This document shows, piece by piece, positions 16,951 through 30,118 of a stretch of DNA of 64,000 nucleotides. Every line of letters starts with the position of its first letter. Positions within the stretch are counted from its first letter, which is position 1. The DNA comes from Streptomyces polyasparticus (GTDB taxonomy: Bacteria; Actinomycetota; Actinomycetes; Streptomycetales; Streptomycetaceae), in NCBI RefSeq assembly GCF_014493765.1, contig NZ_JACTVJ010000004.1, positions 372,001 through 436,000 of the forward strand, read 5' to 3'. Under the pieces are notes generated by a model. The model had not been told where the DNA came from and searched no databases. It worked only from the letters and a program-made list of their open reading frames with translations. A program made the position numbers and the translations under genes.

Positions 16951-18403
16951 TCAGACCGTCAGCGAACGGTCCGTCGGGCGGATCGGGGCCGGCAGCTGAG
17001 ACGCACCGGTGAGGAAGCGGTCCACACCGCGCGCCGCCGAGCGGCCCTCGGCAATGGCCCAGACGATCAGCGACTGACCGCGGCCCGCGTCACCGGCGAC
17101 GAAGACACCGGGGACGTTGGTCTGGTACTCGTCGTCGCGGGCGATGTTGCCCCGCGCGTCGAGCTCCAGGTCGAACTGCGCGACCAGACCGTTCTCGACG
17201 TCCGTACCGGTGAAGCCCATCGCGAGGGTGACCAGCTGCGCCGGGATGACCCGCTCCGTGCCCGGCTTCTGCTCCAGCTTGCCGTTCACGAACTCGACCT
17301 CGATGAGGTGCAGTTCCTGGACGTTGCCGTCCTCGTCGCCCGTGAAGTGCGTGGTCGAGACGGAGTAGACCCGCTCGCCGCCCTCCTCGTGCGCCGAGGT
17401 GACCTTGTAGAGCATCGGGAACGTGGGCCACGGCTGGTGCGGCGCACGGTCCTCGCCCGGCTTGGGCATGATCTCCAGCTGCGTCACGGATGCGGCGCCC
17501 TGACGGTGGGCCGTGCCCACGCAGTCGGCGCCCGTGTCACCGCCGCCGATGACGACCACGTGCTTGCCCTCGGCCGTGATCGGCGGGGCCACGAAGTCGC
17601 CCTCGACCACCTTGTTGGCGAGCGGCAGGTACTCCATCGCCTGGTGGATGCCCTTCAACTCACGGCCGGGGACCGGGAGTTCACGGGCGGTCGTCGCACC
17701 GGCGGCGATGACCACGGCGTCGTACCGCTTGCGCAGGTCCGTCGCCTTGAGGTCACGGCCGATCTCGACGCCCGTACGGAAGCGGGTGCCCTCCGCGCGC
17801 ATCTGCTCGATGCGCCGGTTGATGTGCACCTTCTCCATCTTGAACTCGGGGATGCCGTACCGCAGCAGACCACCGATACGGTCCGCGCGCTCGAACACGG
17901 CCACCGTGTGACCGGCCCGCGTCAGCTGCTGCGCGGCCGCGAGACCCGCGGGACCCGAGCCGACCACCGCGACGGTCTTGCCGGACAGGCGCTCGGGCGC
18001 CTGCGGCTTGACGTCGTTGGCGTCCCAGGCCTTGTCGATGATCGAGACCTCGACGTTCTTGATGGTCACGGCCGGCTGCGAGATGCCGAGGACGCAGGCC
18101 GACTCGCACGGAGCCGGGCACAGGCGGCCGGTGAACTCGGGGAAGTTGTTCGTCGCGTGGAGACGCTCGGAAGCAGCCGCCCAGTCCTCGCGGTACGCGT
18201 AGTCGTTCCACTCCGGGATCAGGTTCCCGAGCGGACAGCCGTTGTGGCAGAACGGGATGCCGCAGTCCATGCAGCGCGAGGCCTGCGTCGAGATGATCGG
18301 AAGCAGGGATCCGGGGACGTAGACCTCCTTCCAGTCCTTGACGCGCTCCTCGACGGGACGGGAGCAGGCGACCTCGCGGCCGTGCTTGAGAAAGCCCTTC
18401 GGA

Positions 18404-18411
<8 letters not shown>
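16951..18411 (-). CDS. gltD: Glutamate synthase small subunit
   Basis: The 486-residue beta subunit of NADPH-dependent GOGAT, which passes electrons from NADPH through FAD and iron-sulfur clusters to the large subunit for glutamate synthesis. The N-terminus has the cluster cysteines Cys47, Cys50, Cys55 and Cys59 ([14 protein letters not shown]) and the second group in [12 protein letters not shown]. The FAD site is [15 protein letters not shown] and the NADPH site [18 protein letters not shown]; the ending [20 protein letters not shown] is typical. The ATG at 18411 overlaps the stop of gltB by 8 nt, so the two subunits are coupled. Confidence 0.97.
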
Positions 18412-22963
<4,552 letters not shown>

Positions 22964-23042
22964 CGGCTCTCCCGTCGTCGTCGAGGCAAAAGTGCAGGTG
23001 CCGAGGGACGACGTTGGCCCTCACGCTTCAAGTCTGCGCGAA

Positions 23043-23058
23043 ATTTCGTGCAGGTTAC
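23043..23058 (-). promoter_or_regulatory. GlnR-type box upstream of gltB
   Basis: On the minus strand the site reads GTAAC-N6-GAAAT, one base from the streptomycete GlnR consensus gTnAc-n6-GaAAc. It overlaps a near-palindrome GCACGAAATTTCGCGC. It lies within the 351-bp gene-free stretch 22964-23314, in which I see no other feature. Confidence 0.65.
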
Positions 23059-23314
23059 ATGATGGAGCGCTTCTCAGGAATCGGATAGCGCGTTCCACCA
23101 TGCGGACACCGCGGGTGACGGTCTTCCCCTCGGGGACAGGACCTTCGCGGGCAGATCAGTGACCGGGGGCCCATGTTCTGTGTGGGCTTCTTTGCCCATG
23201 GGTGCGCCCGGGCCTCATTGCCCACGGCGCTTACGGCTCATGCCCTGCTGTCATGGCTTCGAAACCGCTCGGTAACGACTACTTATGCCAGCAGCCGCAT
23301 AGACCTGCAAGCCC

Positions 23315-24046
23315 TTATCCTACGGCCGTTCCGAACAGAGTGCCGAGGGCGTACGTCACACCGGCCGCCGCGCCACCGAGCGCCAACTGCCGCAGACCGC
23401 TGTACCACCAGCTCCGCGCCGTCACCTTGGCCACCACCGCTCCGCAGGCGAACAGGCCGGTCAGCGCGAGCAGCAGCGCCGGCCACAGCGCGGTCGCGCC
23501 GAGCAGATACGGCAGTACGGGCAGCAGAGCGCCGAGCGCGAAGGCCCCGAAGGACGAGACGGCCGCCACGACGGGCGAGGGCAGATCGTCCGGATCGATA
23601 CCGAGCTCCTCGCGCGCGTGGATCTCCAGCGCCTGCTCCGGATCCTTGGACAGCTGCCGCGCGACCTCCCGCGCCAGCTCCGGCTCGACACCGCGGGAGA
23701 CATACAGCTCGGCGAGCTCCTGCTCCTCGCACTCGGGGTGCTTGCGCAGCTCGCACCGCTCCACGTCGAGTTCCGCCTGGACGAGCTCGCGCTGGGACGC
23801 CACGGAGGTGTACTCCCCCGCCGCCATGGAGAACGCACCGGCCGCGAGACCCGCGAGCCCGGTGATCACGATGGTCTGCTGCGATACGGCCCCGCCGGCG
23901 ACACCGGTCATCAGCGCGAGGTTCGAGACCAGCCCGTCCATCGCCCCGAACACGGCAGGCCGCAGCCAGCCACCGTTCACATCACGATGCGTGTGGTTGT
24001 CACGGTGCGCCTCATGCAACGGCGCTTCGGTCTCGATGATCGCCAT
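23315..24046 (-). CDS. VIT1/CCC1 family iron/manganese transporter
   Basis: A 243-residue membrane protein of the Ccc1/VIT1 family, which exports Fe2+ or Mn2+ from the cytosol. After a His-rich N-terminus (HEAHRDNHTHRDV) comes the signature WLRPAVFGAMDGLVSNLALM, helix 2 (GLAGLAAGAFSMAAGEYTSV), and a long hydrophilic metal-binding loop rich in Glu (ECEEQELAELY, ELAREVARQL, HAREELGID), then three C-terminal helices. The start ATG at 24046 is preceded by AGGGGG at 9 nt; the frame stays open much further upstream, but this is shadow of the divergent gene. Expression control is not evident. Confidence 0.88.
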   Translation of the reverse strand: MAIIETEAPLHEAHRDNHTHRDVNGGWLRPAVFGAMDGLVSNLALMTGVAGGAVSQQTIVITGLAGLAAGAFSMAAGEYTSVASQRELVQAELDVERCELRKHPECEEQELAELYVSRGVEPELAREVARQLSKDPEQALEIHAREELGIDPDDLPSPVVAAVSSFGAFALGALLPVLPYLLGATALWPALLLALTGLFACGAVVAKVTARSWWYSGLRQLALGGAAAGVTYALGTLFGTAVG

Positions 24047-24144
24047 GTCTCCATGCCCCCTGTTTCCTTCGCGGTACGCCATCGAAAGTACGCGCGAAAT
24101 ATCGCCCCTGCCAGCAAGGAAGGCCTGGCTAACACTCCTCCTTC

Positions 24145-24286
24145 GCCCCCTGCGGCGTTGAGCAAGCCATCCAGCCCCTGCGGCGTTTGAGCAGACCTTC
24201 CAGCCCCTGCGGCGCTTGAGCAGATCCGAACGAAGTTCGGATGCGGGGGTCCGGGGGCGAAGCCCCCGGTTTCGGGAAGGGGCGGG
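24145..24286 (+). repeat. Interspersed palindromic repeat, copy A, with 29-bp tandem head
   Basis: The 84-bp core (24203-24286) contains two stem-loops with the same GAA loop: ATCCGAAC / GTTCGGAT and CCGGGGGC / GCCCCCGG. Two truncated heads of the unit (from 24145 and 24174) precede it at a 29-bp period. It occupies much of the 324-bp space between the divergent VIT and glycohydrolase genes. The core is identical to copy B. Confidence 0.85.
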
Positions 24287-24370
24287 GCGGGGAGAGAAGC
24301 GGCCGCAGGCGAAGGGGTGACATAAGCCGCATAAACGCAGCGCAAGCAACCCGCGTGGAACGCATGACCC

Positions 24371-25405
24371 ATGCAGCAACCGATTGCATACGTTCCGTCC
24401 GGCACTCAGGAGCGCACAGCCCTCCCCGCCCCGGACACCCTCGCGCAGCGCAGCCGCGCACGAGGCGCCCTCCTCGGCCTGGCCGTCGGCGACGCCCTGG
24501 GCGCCCCCGCCGAGAACCTCAAGCCCTCCGAGATCCGCGAACGCTGGGGCCGTATCGAGGACTTCGTCGTCGACAACCCCGCCGGCACCGACGACACCGA
24601 GTACGCCATCTTCTCCGGCCTCCTCCTCGCCCGCTTCGGCTCGGCCCTCACCACGGCACGCGCCGAGACCGCCTGGCACCAGTGGATCGCCGACCTCGAC
24701 GAGGGCCCCTTCAAGGGGGCCGGGTTCAGCGAACGCGGCACCCTCGAGAACCTCCGCCGCGGCCTCGCCGCCCCTGTCACCGCCCAGCACCGCCACGCCT
24801 GGAGCGACGGTCTGGCGATGCGGGCCGCACCCTTCGGGGTGTACGCGGCGGGCCGGCCCGCCGAGGCCGCGCGGCTCGTCGCCATCGACGGCTCGGTCAG
24901 CCACGACGGCGAGGGCATCTACGGAGGACAGGCCGTGGCCGCCGGGGTCGCCGCCGCGATGGGCGGCGCGGGCCCGGCCGGCGTCATCGGCGCCGCGCTC
25001 TCCGTGATCCCGATGGACTCCTGGACGGCACGCTCGCTGCGCCGCGCCGTGATCGCCGCCCCCGCCGGCGAACGCGCGGTGCGCAGCGCGGTCGTCATCG
25101 GCGGCTACCCGTGGACCGACCTCGCCCCCGAGGCGGTGGGCCTGGCCTTCGGCGCCTTCGCCGCGGCCCGCGGCGACTTCCGCGAGGCGGTGCTCACGGC
25201 GGTGAACATGGGCCGCGACGCCGATACGACGGCCGCGCTGGCAGGCGCTCTGGCCGGCGCACTCCAGGGCGAGGCCGCCATCCCGCAGGCGTGGGCCGAG
25301 GCGATCGGCCCCGTCCGCGGCAGCTGTCTGCCCTCCATGGCGGGCCATCACGTCCTGGACGTGGCCGACCTGCTCACCCCGGACGACGAGGAGGTGTCGG
25401 GATGA
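24371..25405 (+). CDS. ADP-ribosylglycohydrolase family protein 1
   Basis: A 344-residue DraG/ARH-type hydrolase. Metal-site signatures are intact: AVGDALGAP near the N-terminus, GTDDTEYAIFSGLL and the C-terminal NMGRDADTTAALAGALAGAL. Family members use two Mg/Mn ions to hydrolyse the N- or O-glycosidic bond of ADP-ribosyl groups, although some act on small ribosides. The ATG at 24371 is used; another out-of-frame ATG lies at 24364. No ribosome site is clear. The stop overlaps the next gene (ATGA), beginning a run of four paralogues. Confidence 0.85.
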   Translation: MQQPIAYVPSGTQERTALPAPDTLAQRSRARGALLGLAVGDALGAPAENLKPSEIRERWGRIEDFVVDNPAGTDDTEYAIFSGLLLARFGSALTTARAETAWHQWIADLDEGPFKGAGFSERGTLENLRRGLAAPVTAQHRHAWSDGLAMRAAPFGVYAAGRPAEAARLVAIDGSVSHDGEGIYGGQAVAAGVAAAMGGAGPAGVIGAALSVIPMDSWTARSLRRAVIAAPAGERAVRSAVVIGGYPWTDLAPEAVGLAFGAFAAARGDFREAVLTAVNMGRDADTTAALAGALAGALQGEAAIPQAWAEAIGPVRGSCLPSMAGHHVLDVADLLTPDDEEVSG

Positions 25406-26649
25406 CGTCGAGCCATTTCCACCGCGGCGCAGGGAGCGCCACCAGTGATGGCACGCGTACCAGGTCAGGTATCCCGGGGTTTCCGGGGGCTCCTATCAGT
25501 CGCCCCCAGCGCATCGAAGGACTCCTCCTCGGACTCGCCGCAGGCGACGCCGCCGGCTGGCCCGCGGCCAGACACCGGGCGGCCCGCATGCCCGAGTGGA
25601 CCAGGCGGCTCACCCGCGAGCTGGACACCTTCGCCGAGCAGAACGCCACCACCACGCTCCCCGTCCCCATCGCACTCAACCAGCCGCCCGAGCCCCTGCG
25701 CCTCGGCCCGTCCGACGACGCCGAATGGGCCGCGTTCACGGCCGTCTCGCTGCTCAAGTCGGCGGCCGCGGGCGACCCCGCACTGCGCGTACGGGCGGCC
25801 GTGGACCACACCTGGCAGACCCTCGCGGCCCAGATCGCCGAGGCCGAACAGCGCGCCCCCGAGGTCGAGTCCGCGGTGATCCCGCTGCGCGCCCGTATCT
25901 CCGTACGCGCCGGCCTGGGCAATCTCGCCGGCGGTCTGCGGCCGCCCGCGACCGGCCACGACAATCCGCACTACTTCGACGACGCGGCCTGTGTACGCGG
26001 CTGCGTCCTCGCTCTTGTCCACCCCGGCGACCCTCAACCGGCCGCCGATCTGGCCGAGTTCGACGCTCGCTACACCCAGGACGGCGACGGCGTGCACGGC
26101 GCGCGCGCCATGGCCGCGGCGAGCGCCGCGCTGCTCGGCGGCTGGGACATCGACGCGGCCGTGGACGCCGCCCTCGACCAGCTCCCCGACGACACGGAGA
26201 TCGGCCGCAACGCCCAGCACGCGGTGAAGCTCGCCCGCGACGCCGAGGACGCCTTCGCCCTCGTACCGGTCCTGGAGCACCAGATCGTCGACCACGTCTA
26301 CAGCTACGGGATCGCCGCCGCCGAGACCGTCCCCGTCGCCCTCGCCCTGACCACCGCATCGCGCGGGTCCCTCGCCCGCGCGGTGCCGGCCGCCGCCTGT
26401 CTCTCCCGCGTCGCCGACTCGGCCCCGGCACTCGCGGGTGCCCTTGCCGGTGCGTACGAAGGGGCGGCGGGCGTCCCCGAGTCCTGGCGCGCGGCCTGCC
26501 GCACCCTGTCGGGCTGTGCGCTGCCCCGGCTCGCGGACACCGATCTGGTGGAACTCGCCGCGGAACTCGCCGAACTCCTCGCACCAGACCGGGAACTGGC
26601 CGCCACGGGTGGACAATTCACGCATGACAGACAAGAAAGGTGCACCTGA
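25402..26649 (+). CDS. ADP-ribosylglycohydrolase family protein 2, degenerate metal site
   Basis: A 415-residue paralogue, coupled to the first by an ATGA overlap. The fold is recognisable from GLLLGLAAGDAAGWPAA, the GHDNPHYFDDAACVRG block and LAGALAGAYEG. However, the metal ligands seen in its neighbours are altered: SDDAEW replaces TDDT, and the C-terminal GRDADT block reads RVADSAPALAGA. It may therefore be catalytically weak, have a different substrate, or act as a partner of the active paralogues. The first 35 residues are low-complexity. An internal GDGVHGARAMA motif is shared with the fourth paralogue. Confidence 0.78.
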   Translation: MTSSHFHRGAGSATSDGTRTRSGIPGFPGAPISRPQRIEGLLLGLAAGDAAGWPAARHRAARMPEWTRRLTRELDTFAEQNATTTLPVPIALNQPPEPLRLGPSDDAEWAAFTAVSLLKSAAAGDPALRVRAAVDHTWQTLAAQIAEAEQRAPEVESAVIPLRARISVRAGLGNLAGGLRPPATGHDNPHYFDDAACVRGCVLALVHPGDPQPAADLAEFDARYTQDGDGVHGARAMAAASAALLGGWDIDAAVDAALDQLPDDTEIGRNAQHAVKLARDAEDAFALVPVLEHQIVDHVYSYGIAAAETVPVALALTTASRGSLARAVPAAACLSRVADSAPALAGALAGAYEGAAGVPESWRAACRTLSGCALPRLADTDLVELAAELAELLAPDRELAATGGQFTHDRQERCT

Positions 26650-27799
26650 CGCAGCCGCCGCGGGTCCGGGTCTCGACGACCGGATCAGCCGCGCCCTGAC
26701 CGGCGCCGCGGTCGGCGACGCCCTCGGCGGGCCCGTCGAGGGCTACAGCCCCGAGCAGATCCTGGAGCGCCACGGCGGCCGGATCCACGGCATCGTGGGC
26801 CCCTGGTTCGAGGACTGGCGCACCGCACGCCCGATCGCCCCGTACCACAAGGGCGATGGCCACATCACGGACGACACCTTGCTGACGCACGCGCTGATCA
26901 GGGTGTACGAGAAGGTGCGCGACCACCTCGACGCGTACGCGGTGGCGGAGCACCTGGTCCCCGAGCTGACCTCCGAGCCCCGCTGGATCCCGGAGCTGGA
27001 GACCGAGGCGATCCTGCTCCAGCGGGTCTTCCTCGCCGAGAAGTGGCTGGTGGCCCGCCTCCACTACGGGCATGTGGACCCCCGCGAGGCGGGCTCGGGC
27101 AACATCGTCAACTGCGGTGCGGCGATGTACATGGCGCCGGTCGGGCTGGTCAACGCGGGCAATCCCGCGGGCGCTTACGCGGAGGCCCTGGACATCGCGG
27201 GCGCCCACCAGTCCTCGTACGGCCGCGAGGCGGCAGGGGTCTTCGCGGCGGGCGTGGCCGCGGCCTGCACCCCGGGCGCGACGCCTTCGTCCGTGGTGGA
27301 CACCTGCTTCTCCCTGGCCAAGGACGGCACACGGGCGGCGATCGAGGCGGTCTGCACCGCGGCCTGTTCGTACGACTCCTTCGAACCGGCGCTCGCTCCG
27401 CTCCGCGCGGCGGTCGAACCCTTCGACACGGTGGGCCCGGAGTACCGCTCCCCCTCCCTGGGCGCCCGCCGCCCGTCCCGTCTGCACTCCATCGAGGAAC
27501 TCCCCGTCGCCCTCGGCATGCTCCTCGTCGGCGGCGGCGACTACCGGCGTACGGTCCTCGGCGCGGTCAACTACGGCCGCGACTGCGACTCGATCGCCAC
27601 GATGGGCGGGGCGCTCGCGGGGGCCCTTGGCGCGGAGGTCCCGGCCGAGTGGGCGAAGACGGTCGCGGAGGCCAGCCGTATCGACTTGTCGGCACCGGCG
27701 GTCGCGCTGACGGGCGTGGCCCGCGAGATCTTCGCGCGCGACGTGGACCGCAGGCGCACGCACGAGGCGGCGTTCACGGCACTGGAGGCCTCGGCGTGA
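26624..27799 (+). CDS. ADP-ribosylglycohydrolase family protein 3
   Basis: A 391-residue member with complete signatures: AVGDALGGPVEGYSPEQI, HITDDTLLTHALIRVYE and NYGRDCDSIATMGGALAGAL. The central NIVNCGAAMYMAPVGLVNAGN block is characteristic of bacterial ARH-like hydrolases. The ATG at 26624 lies 26 nt inside the upstream gene, with GGGTGGAC about 8 nt before it; the longer open frame upstream is the neighbour's shadow. Its stop overlaps the next start (GTGA). It is the best candidate, with protein 1, for an active hydrolase in the cluster. Confidence 0.86.
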   Translation: MTDKKGAPDAAAAGPGLDDRISRALTGAAVGDALGGPVEGYSPEQILERHGGRIHGIVGPWFEDWRTARPIAPYHKGDGHITDDTLLTHALIRVYEKVRDHLDAYAVAEHLVPELTSEPRWIPELETEAILLQRVFLAEKWLVARLHYGHVDPREAGSGNIVNCGAAMYMAPVGLVNAGNPAGAYAEALDIAGAHQSSYGREAAGVFAAGVAAACTPGATPSSVVDTCFSLAKDGTRAAIEAVCTAACSYDSFEPALAPLRAAVEPFDTVGPEYRSPSLGARRPSRLHSIEELPVALGMLLVGGGDYRRTVLGAVNYGRDCDSIATMGGALAGALGAEVPAEWAKTVAEASRIDLSAPAVALTGVAREIFARDVDRRRTHEAAFTALEASA

Positions 27800-29193
27800 C
27801 CGCCGCCGTCGCCGCACCACTGCGCCTCACCTGGGTCCAGCCGGAGGACCTGATCGGCCACGAGCTGCGCCAACTGGCCCTGGAGGGACGCGATGTGTCC
27901 GCCCTCGAACGGAGATGGCTGGCAGCGGGCGGCCACTTGGCCCCGGACCGGGCGGGCGCGTCCGCCGGCCCTGCCACCCCGGAGCTACGCCGACTCGCGA
28001 CAGAACTCCTGGACGAGGCGGCTGCCATTTCGGCCCCTGCGGCGCTTGAGCAGATCCGAACGAAGTTCGGATGCGGGGGTCCGGGGGCGAAGCCCCCGGT
28101 TTCGGGAAGGGGCGGGACAGGGGAAGAAGAGACCCCACCCACCCACCTGCACGCCCTCCACGCAGCCTGGCTGGGCCGAGCCGCCGGCTGTCTCCTGGGC
28201 AAGCCCGTCGAGAAGCTCCCCCTGCAAGGGATCAGACAGCTCGCCCGAGCCGCGGGCAACTGGCCACTCCGCACATGGTTCACAGAGCGCGGCGTCCCCG
28301 CAGACCTCAAGGCCACGTACCCGTGGAACAGACGCAGCGCGACCACCAGCCTCGCCGAGAACATCAACGGCATGCCCGAGGACGACGACCTCAACTACCC
28401 CCTCCTCGGCCTGCTCCTGCTCCAGCGCCACGGAAAGACCTTCACCACCGCCGACGTGGCCAAGCTCTGGCTGGACGAACTCCCCGCCGGCCGCACCTTC
28501 ACCGCCGAGCGCATCGCCTACCGCAACCTCCTCGACGGCATCGAGCCGCCGCACACCGCCCGCCACCGCAACCCGTTCCGCGAATGGATCGGCGCCCTGA
28601 TCCGCGCCGACCTCCACGGCTGGACGAACCCGGGGCAGCCGGAGCGGGCCGCGGCCCAGGCCCGCCGCGACGCCGAGCTCACCCACACCGGCAACGGCGT
28701 GCACGGCGCCGAGTTCATCGCGGCCGTGATCGCCGAAGCCGCCACGGGCGCGGACGTCCACCAGGCGATCGGGGCCGGCCTCGAAGCCGTACCCGAGGAC
28801 ACCCACCTGTACCGGGCGATCGCGCACGCCCGCCAACTCGCGTACGTCATCAAGGACTTCGACGAGATCGTCGACGTGCTGCACCAGGTGCACGCGGAAC
28901 ACCACTGGGTCCACGTCATCCCCAACACCGCGGCCATCACCGCCGCACTCCTCCACGCGGACGGCGACTTCACCGCCACCATCACCCGCGCCGTGAGCGC
29001 CGGCTGGGACACCGACTCCAACGGCGCCACGGCCGGTTCCATCGCGGGCCTGATCGCCGGCCACCCCGACCGCATCCCGGCGCAGTGGACCGACCCTCTG
29101 CGCAACCATCTCTCCACGACCGTCGCCGGCTTCGACGGCATCGGCTTCGACACCCTCGCCCAGCTCACCTTCCGGGAGGCGGCCCGATCATGA
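27796..29193 (+). CDS. ADP-ribosylglycohydrolase family protein 4, carrying an in-frame repeat insertion
   Basis: A 465-residue member of a divergent ARH subfamily. The first 75 residues form a separate helical segment (TWVQPEDLIGHELRQLALEG). Residues 80-107 are encoded exactly by an 84-bp interspersed repeat. The hydrolase domain starts about residue 115 (HAAWLGRAAGCLLGKPVEKL), with MPEDDDLNYPLLGLLLLQ in place of the TDDT block and SAGWDTDSNGATAGSIAGL as C-terminal metal block, both normal for this subfamily. The start is the GTG at 27796, overlapping the upstream stop; its own stop overlaps the ribokinase start. Confidence 0.84.
   Translation: MTAAVAAPLRLTWVQPEDLIGHELRQLALEGRDVSALERRWLAAGGHLAPDRAGASAGPATPELRRLATELLDEAAAISAPAALEQIRTKFGCGGPGAKPPVSGRGGTGEEETPPTHLHALHAAWLGRAAGCLLGKPVEKLPLQGIRQLARAAGNWPLRTWFTERGVPADLKATYPWNRRSATTSLAENINGMPEDDDLNYPLLGLLLLQRHGKTFTTADVAKLWLDELPAGRTFTAERIAYRNLLDGIEPPHTARHRNPFREWIGALIRADLHGWTNPGQPERAAAQARRDAELTHTGNGVHGAEFIAAVIAEAATGADVHQAIGAGLEAVPEDTHLYRAIAHARQLAYVIKDFDEIVDVLHQVHAEHHWVHVIPNTAAITAALLHADGDFTATITRAVSAGWDTDSNGATAGSIAGLIAGHPDRIPAQWTDPLRNHLSTTVAGFDGIGFDTLAQLTFREAARS
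28033..28116 (+). repeat. Interspersed palindromic repeat, copy B, inside a coding region
   Basis: This 84-bp unit is identical to copy A at 24203-24286. It is exactly 28 codons long, begins on a codon boundary and leaves the glycohydrolase frame open, adding a linker between the N-terminal helical segment and the catalytic domain. Confidence 0.9.
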
Positions 29194-30092
29194 GACTTAC
29201 GCCCCGTATCTCCGTACTCGGCTCCACCAACATGGACCTCGTCGCCTACGTGGCGAAGGCCCCGGACCGCGGAGAGACCGTCACCGGACGGGAGTTCCGC
29301 ACGATCCCCGGCGGCAAGGGCGCCAACCAGGCCATCGCCGCGGCCCGCGCGGGCGGGGACGTCACGATGATCGGGGCGGTGGGCGCGGACGACTTCGGCG
29401 TACGGCTGCGCGGCGCGCTCGGCGAGTCCGGTGTGGACACCAGCCGCCTGCGTACGGTGGAGGGCGCGAGCGGCACCGCGCACATCGTGGTCGACGACGA
29501 GGGCGGCAACGCGATCGTGGTCGTGCCCGGCGCCAACGGCACGGTCACCGGCCTCGCCCCCGGCGATGCGGAGGCCATCGAAGCCACGGACACGCTTCTG
29601 CTCCAGCTGGAGATCCCCCTGGAAGGGGTGCTCACCGGGGCGCGCACCGCCCGCGAACGCGGCGTACGCACGATCCTGACGCCCGCACCCGCACAGCCCC
29701 TGCCGCCCGAACTGCTCGCCGCCACGGACCTGTTGGTGCCCAACGAGCACGAGGCCGCCGCGCTCACCGGACGCACCGACCCGCACGAGGCCGCGGAGGC
29801 CCTCCTCGAACAGGTCCCCGAGCTGGTCATCACCCTGGGCTCGGTCGGCAGCCTGTACGCGGACCGCTCCGGCACCCGGCTCACCGTGCCCGCGCCGCAG
29901 GTCAAGGCCGTGGACACGACGGCCGCGGGCGACACCTTCGTGGGCGCGCTCGCCGTGGCGCTCGGCGAGGGGCGTCCGATGCCGGACGCACTGGCCTGGG
30001 CCTCGGCTGCGGCCGCGCTCTCGGTCCAGCGCCCGGGCGCCTCGGCCTCGATGCCGGCCCGCGCGGACATCGACGCCGCCGTCCGCCCGTAG
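29190..30092 (+). CDS. rbsK: Ribokinase / PfkB family sugar kinase
   Basis: A 300-residue PfkB kinase that would phosphorylate D-ribose to ribose 5-phosphate. It shows the substrate-binding N-terminus (GSTNMDLVAYV), the GGKGANQA motif at residues 41-48, an LVPNEHEA segment and the anion-hole motif TTAAGDTFVG with catalytic Asp248. Length and motif order fit RbsK. The ATG overlaps the stop of the fourth glycohydrolase (ATGA), so it is the fifth gene of that operon. That linkage suggests the hydrolases release free ribose or a riboside-derived sugar that this kinase recycles. Confidence 0.85.
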   Translation: MRLTPRISVLGSTNMDLVAYVAKAPDRGETVTGREFRTIPGGKGANQAIAAARAGGDVTMIGAVGADDFGVRLRGALGESGVDTSRLRTVEGASGTAHIVVDDEGGNAIVVVPGANGTVTGLAPGDAEAIEATDTLLLQLEIPLEGVLTGARTARERGVRTILTPAPAQPLPPELLAATDLLVPNEHEAAALTGRTDPHEAAEALLEQVPELVITLGSVGSLYADRSGTRLTVPAPQVKAVDTTAAGDTFVGALAVALGEGRPMPDALAWASAAAALSVQRPGASASMPARADIDAAVRP

Positions 30093-30118
30093 CGCAAAAC
30101 CCCTCACCAAAGGACCCC

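Noticed and set aside
22964-23314. A structural RNA or riboswitch in the gap upstream of gltB
   Set aside because: Apart from the GlnR-like box I could find no conserved riboswitch core or long stable stem.
24145-24231. 29-bp spaced repeats considered as a CRISPR array
   Set aside because: The repeats are adjacent without unique spacers, and no cas gene is present; they belong to the interspersed repeat unit.
28071-30092. A 673-codon frame apparently joining part of a glycohydrolase region with the ribokinase
   Set aside because: The upstream part is an out-of-frame reading of glycohydrolase 4; the ribokinase starts at its own ATG at 29190 overlapping the upstream stop.
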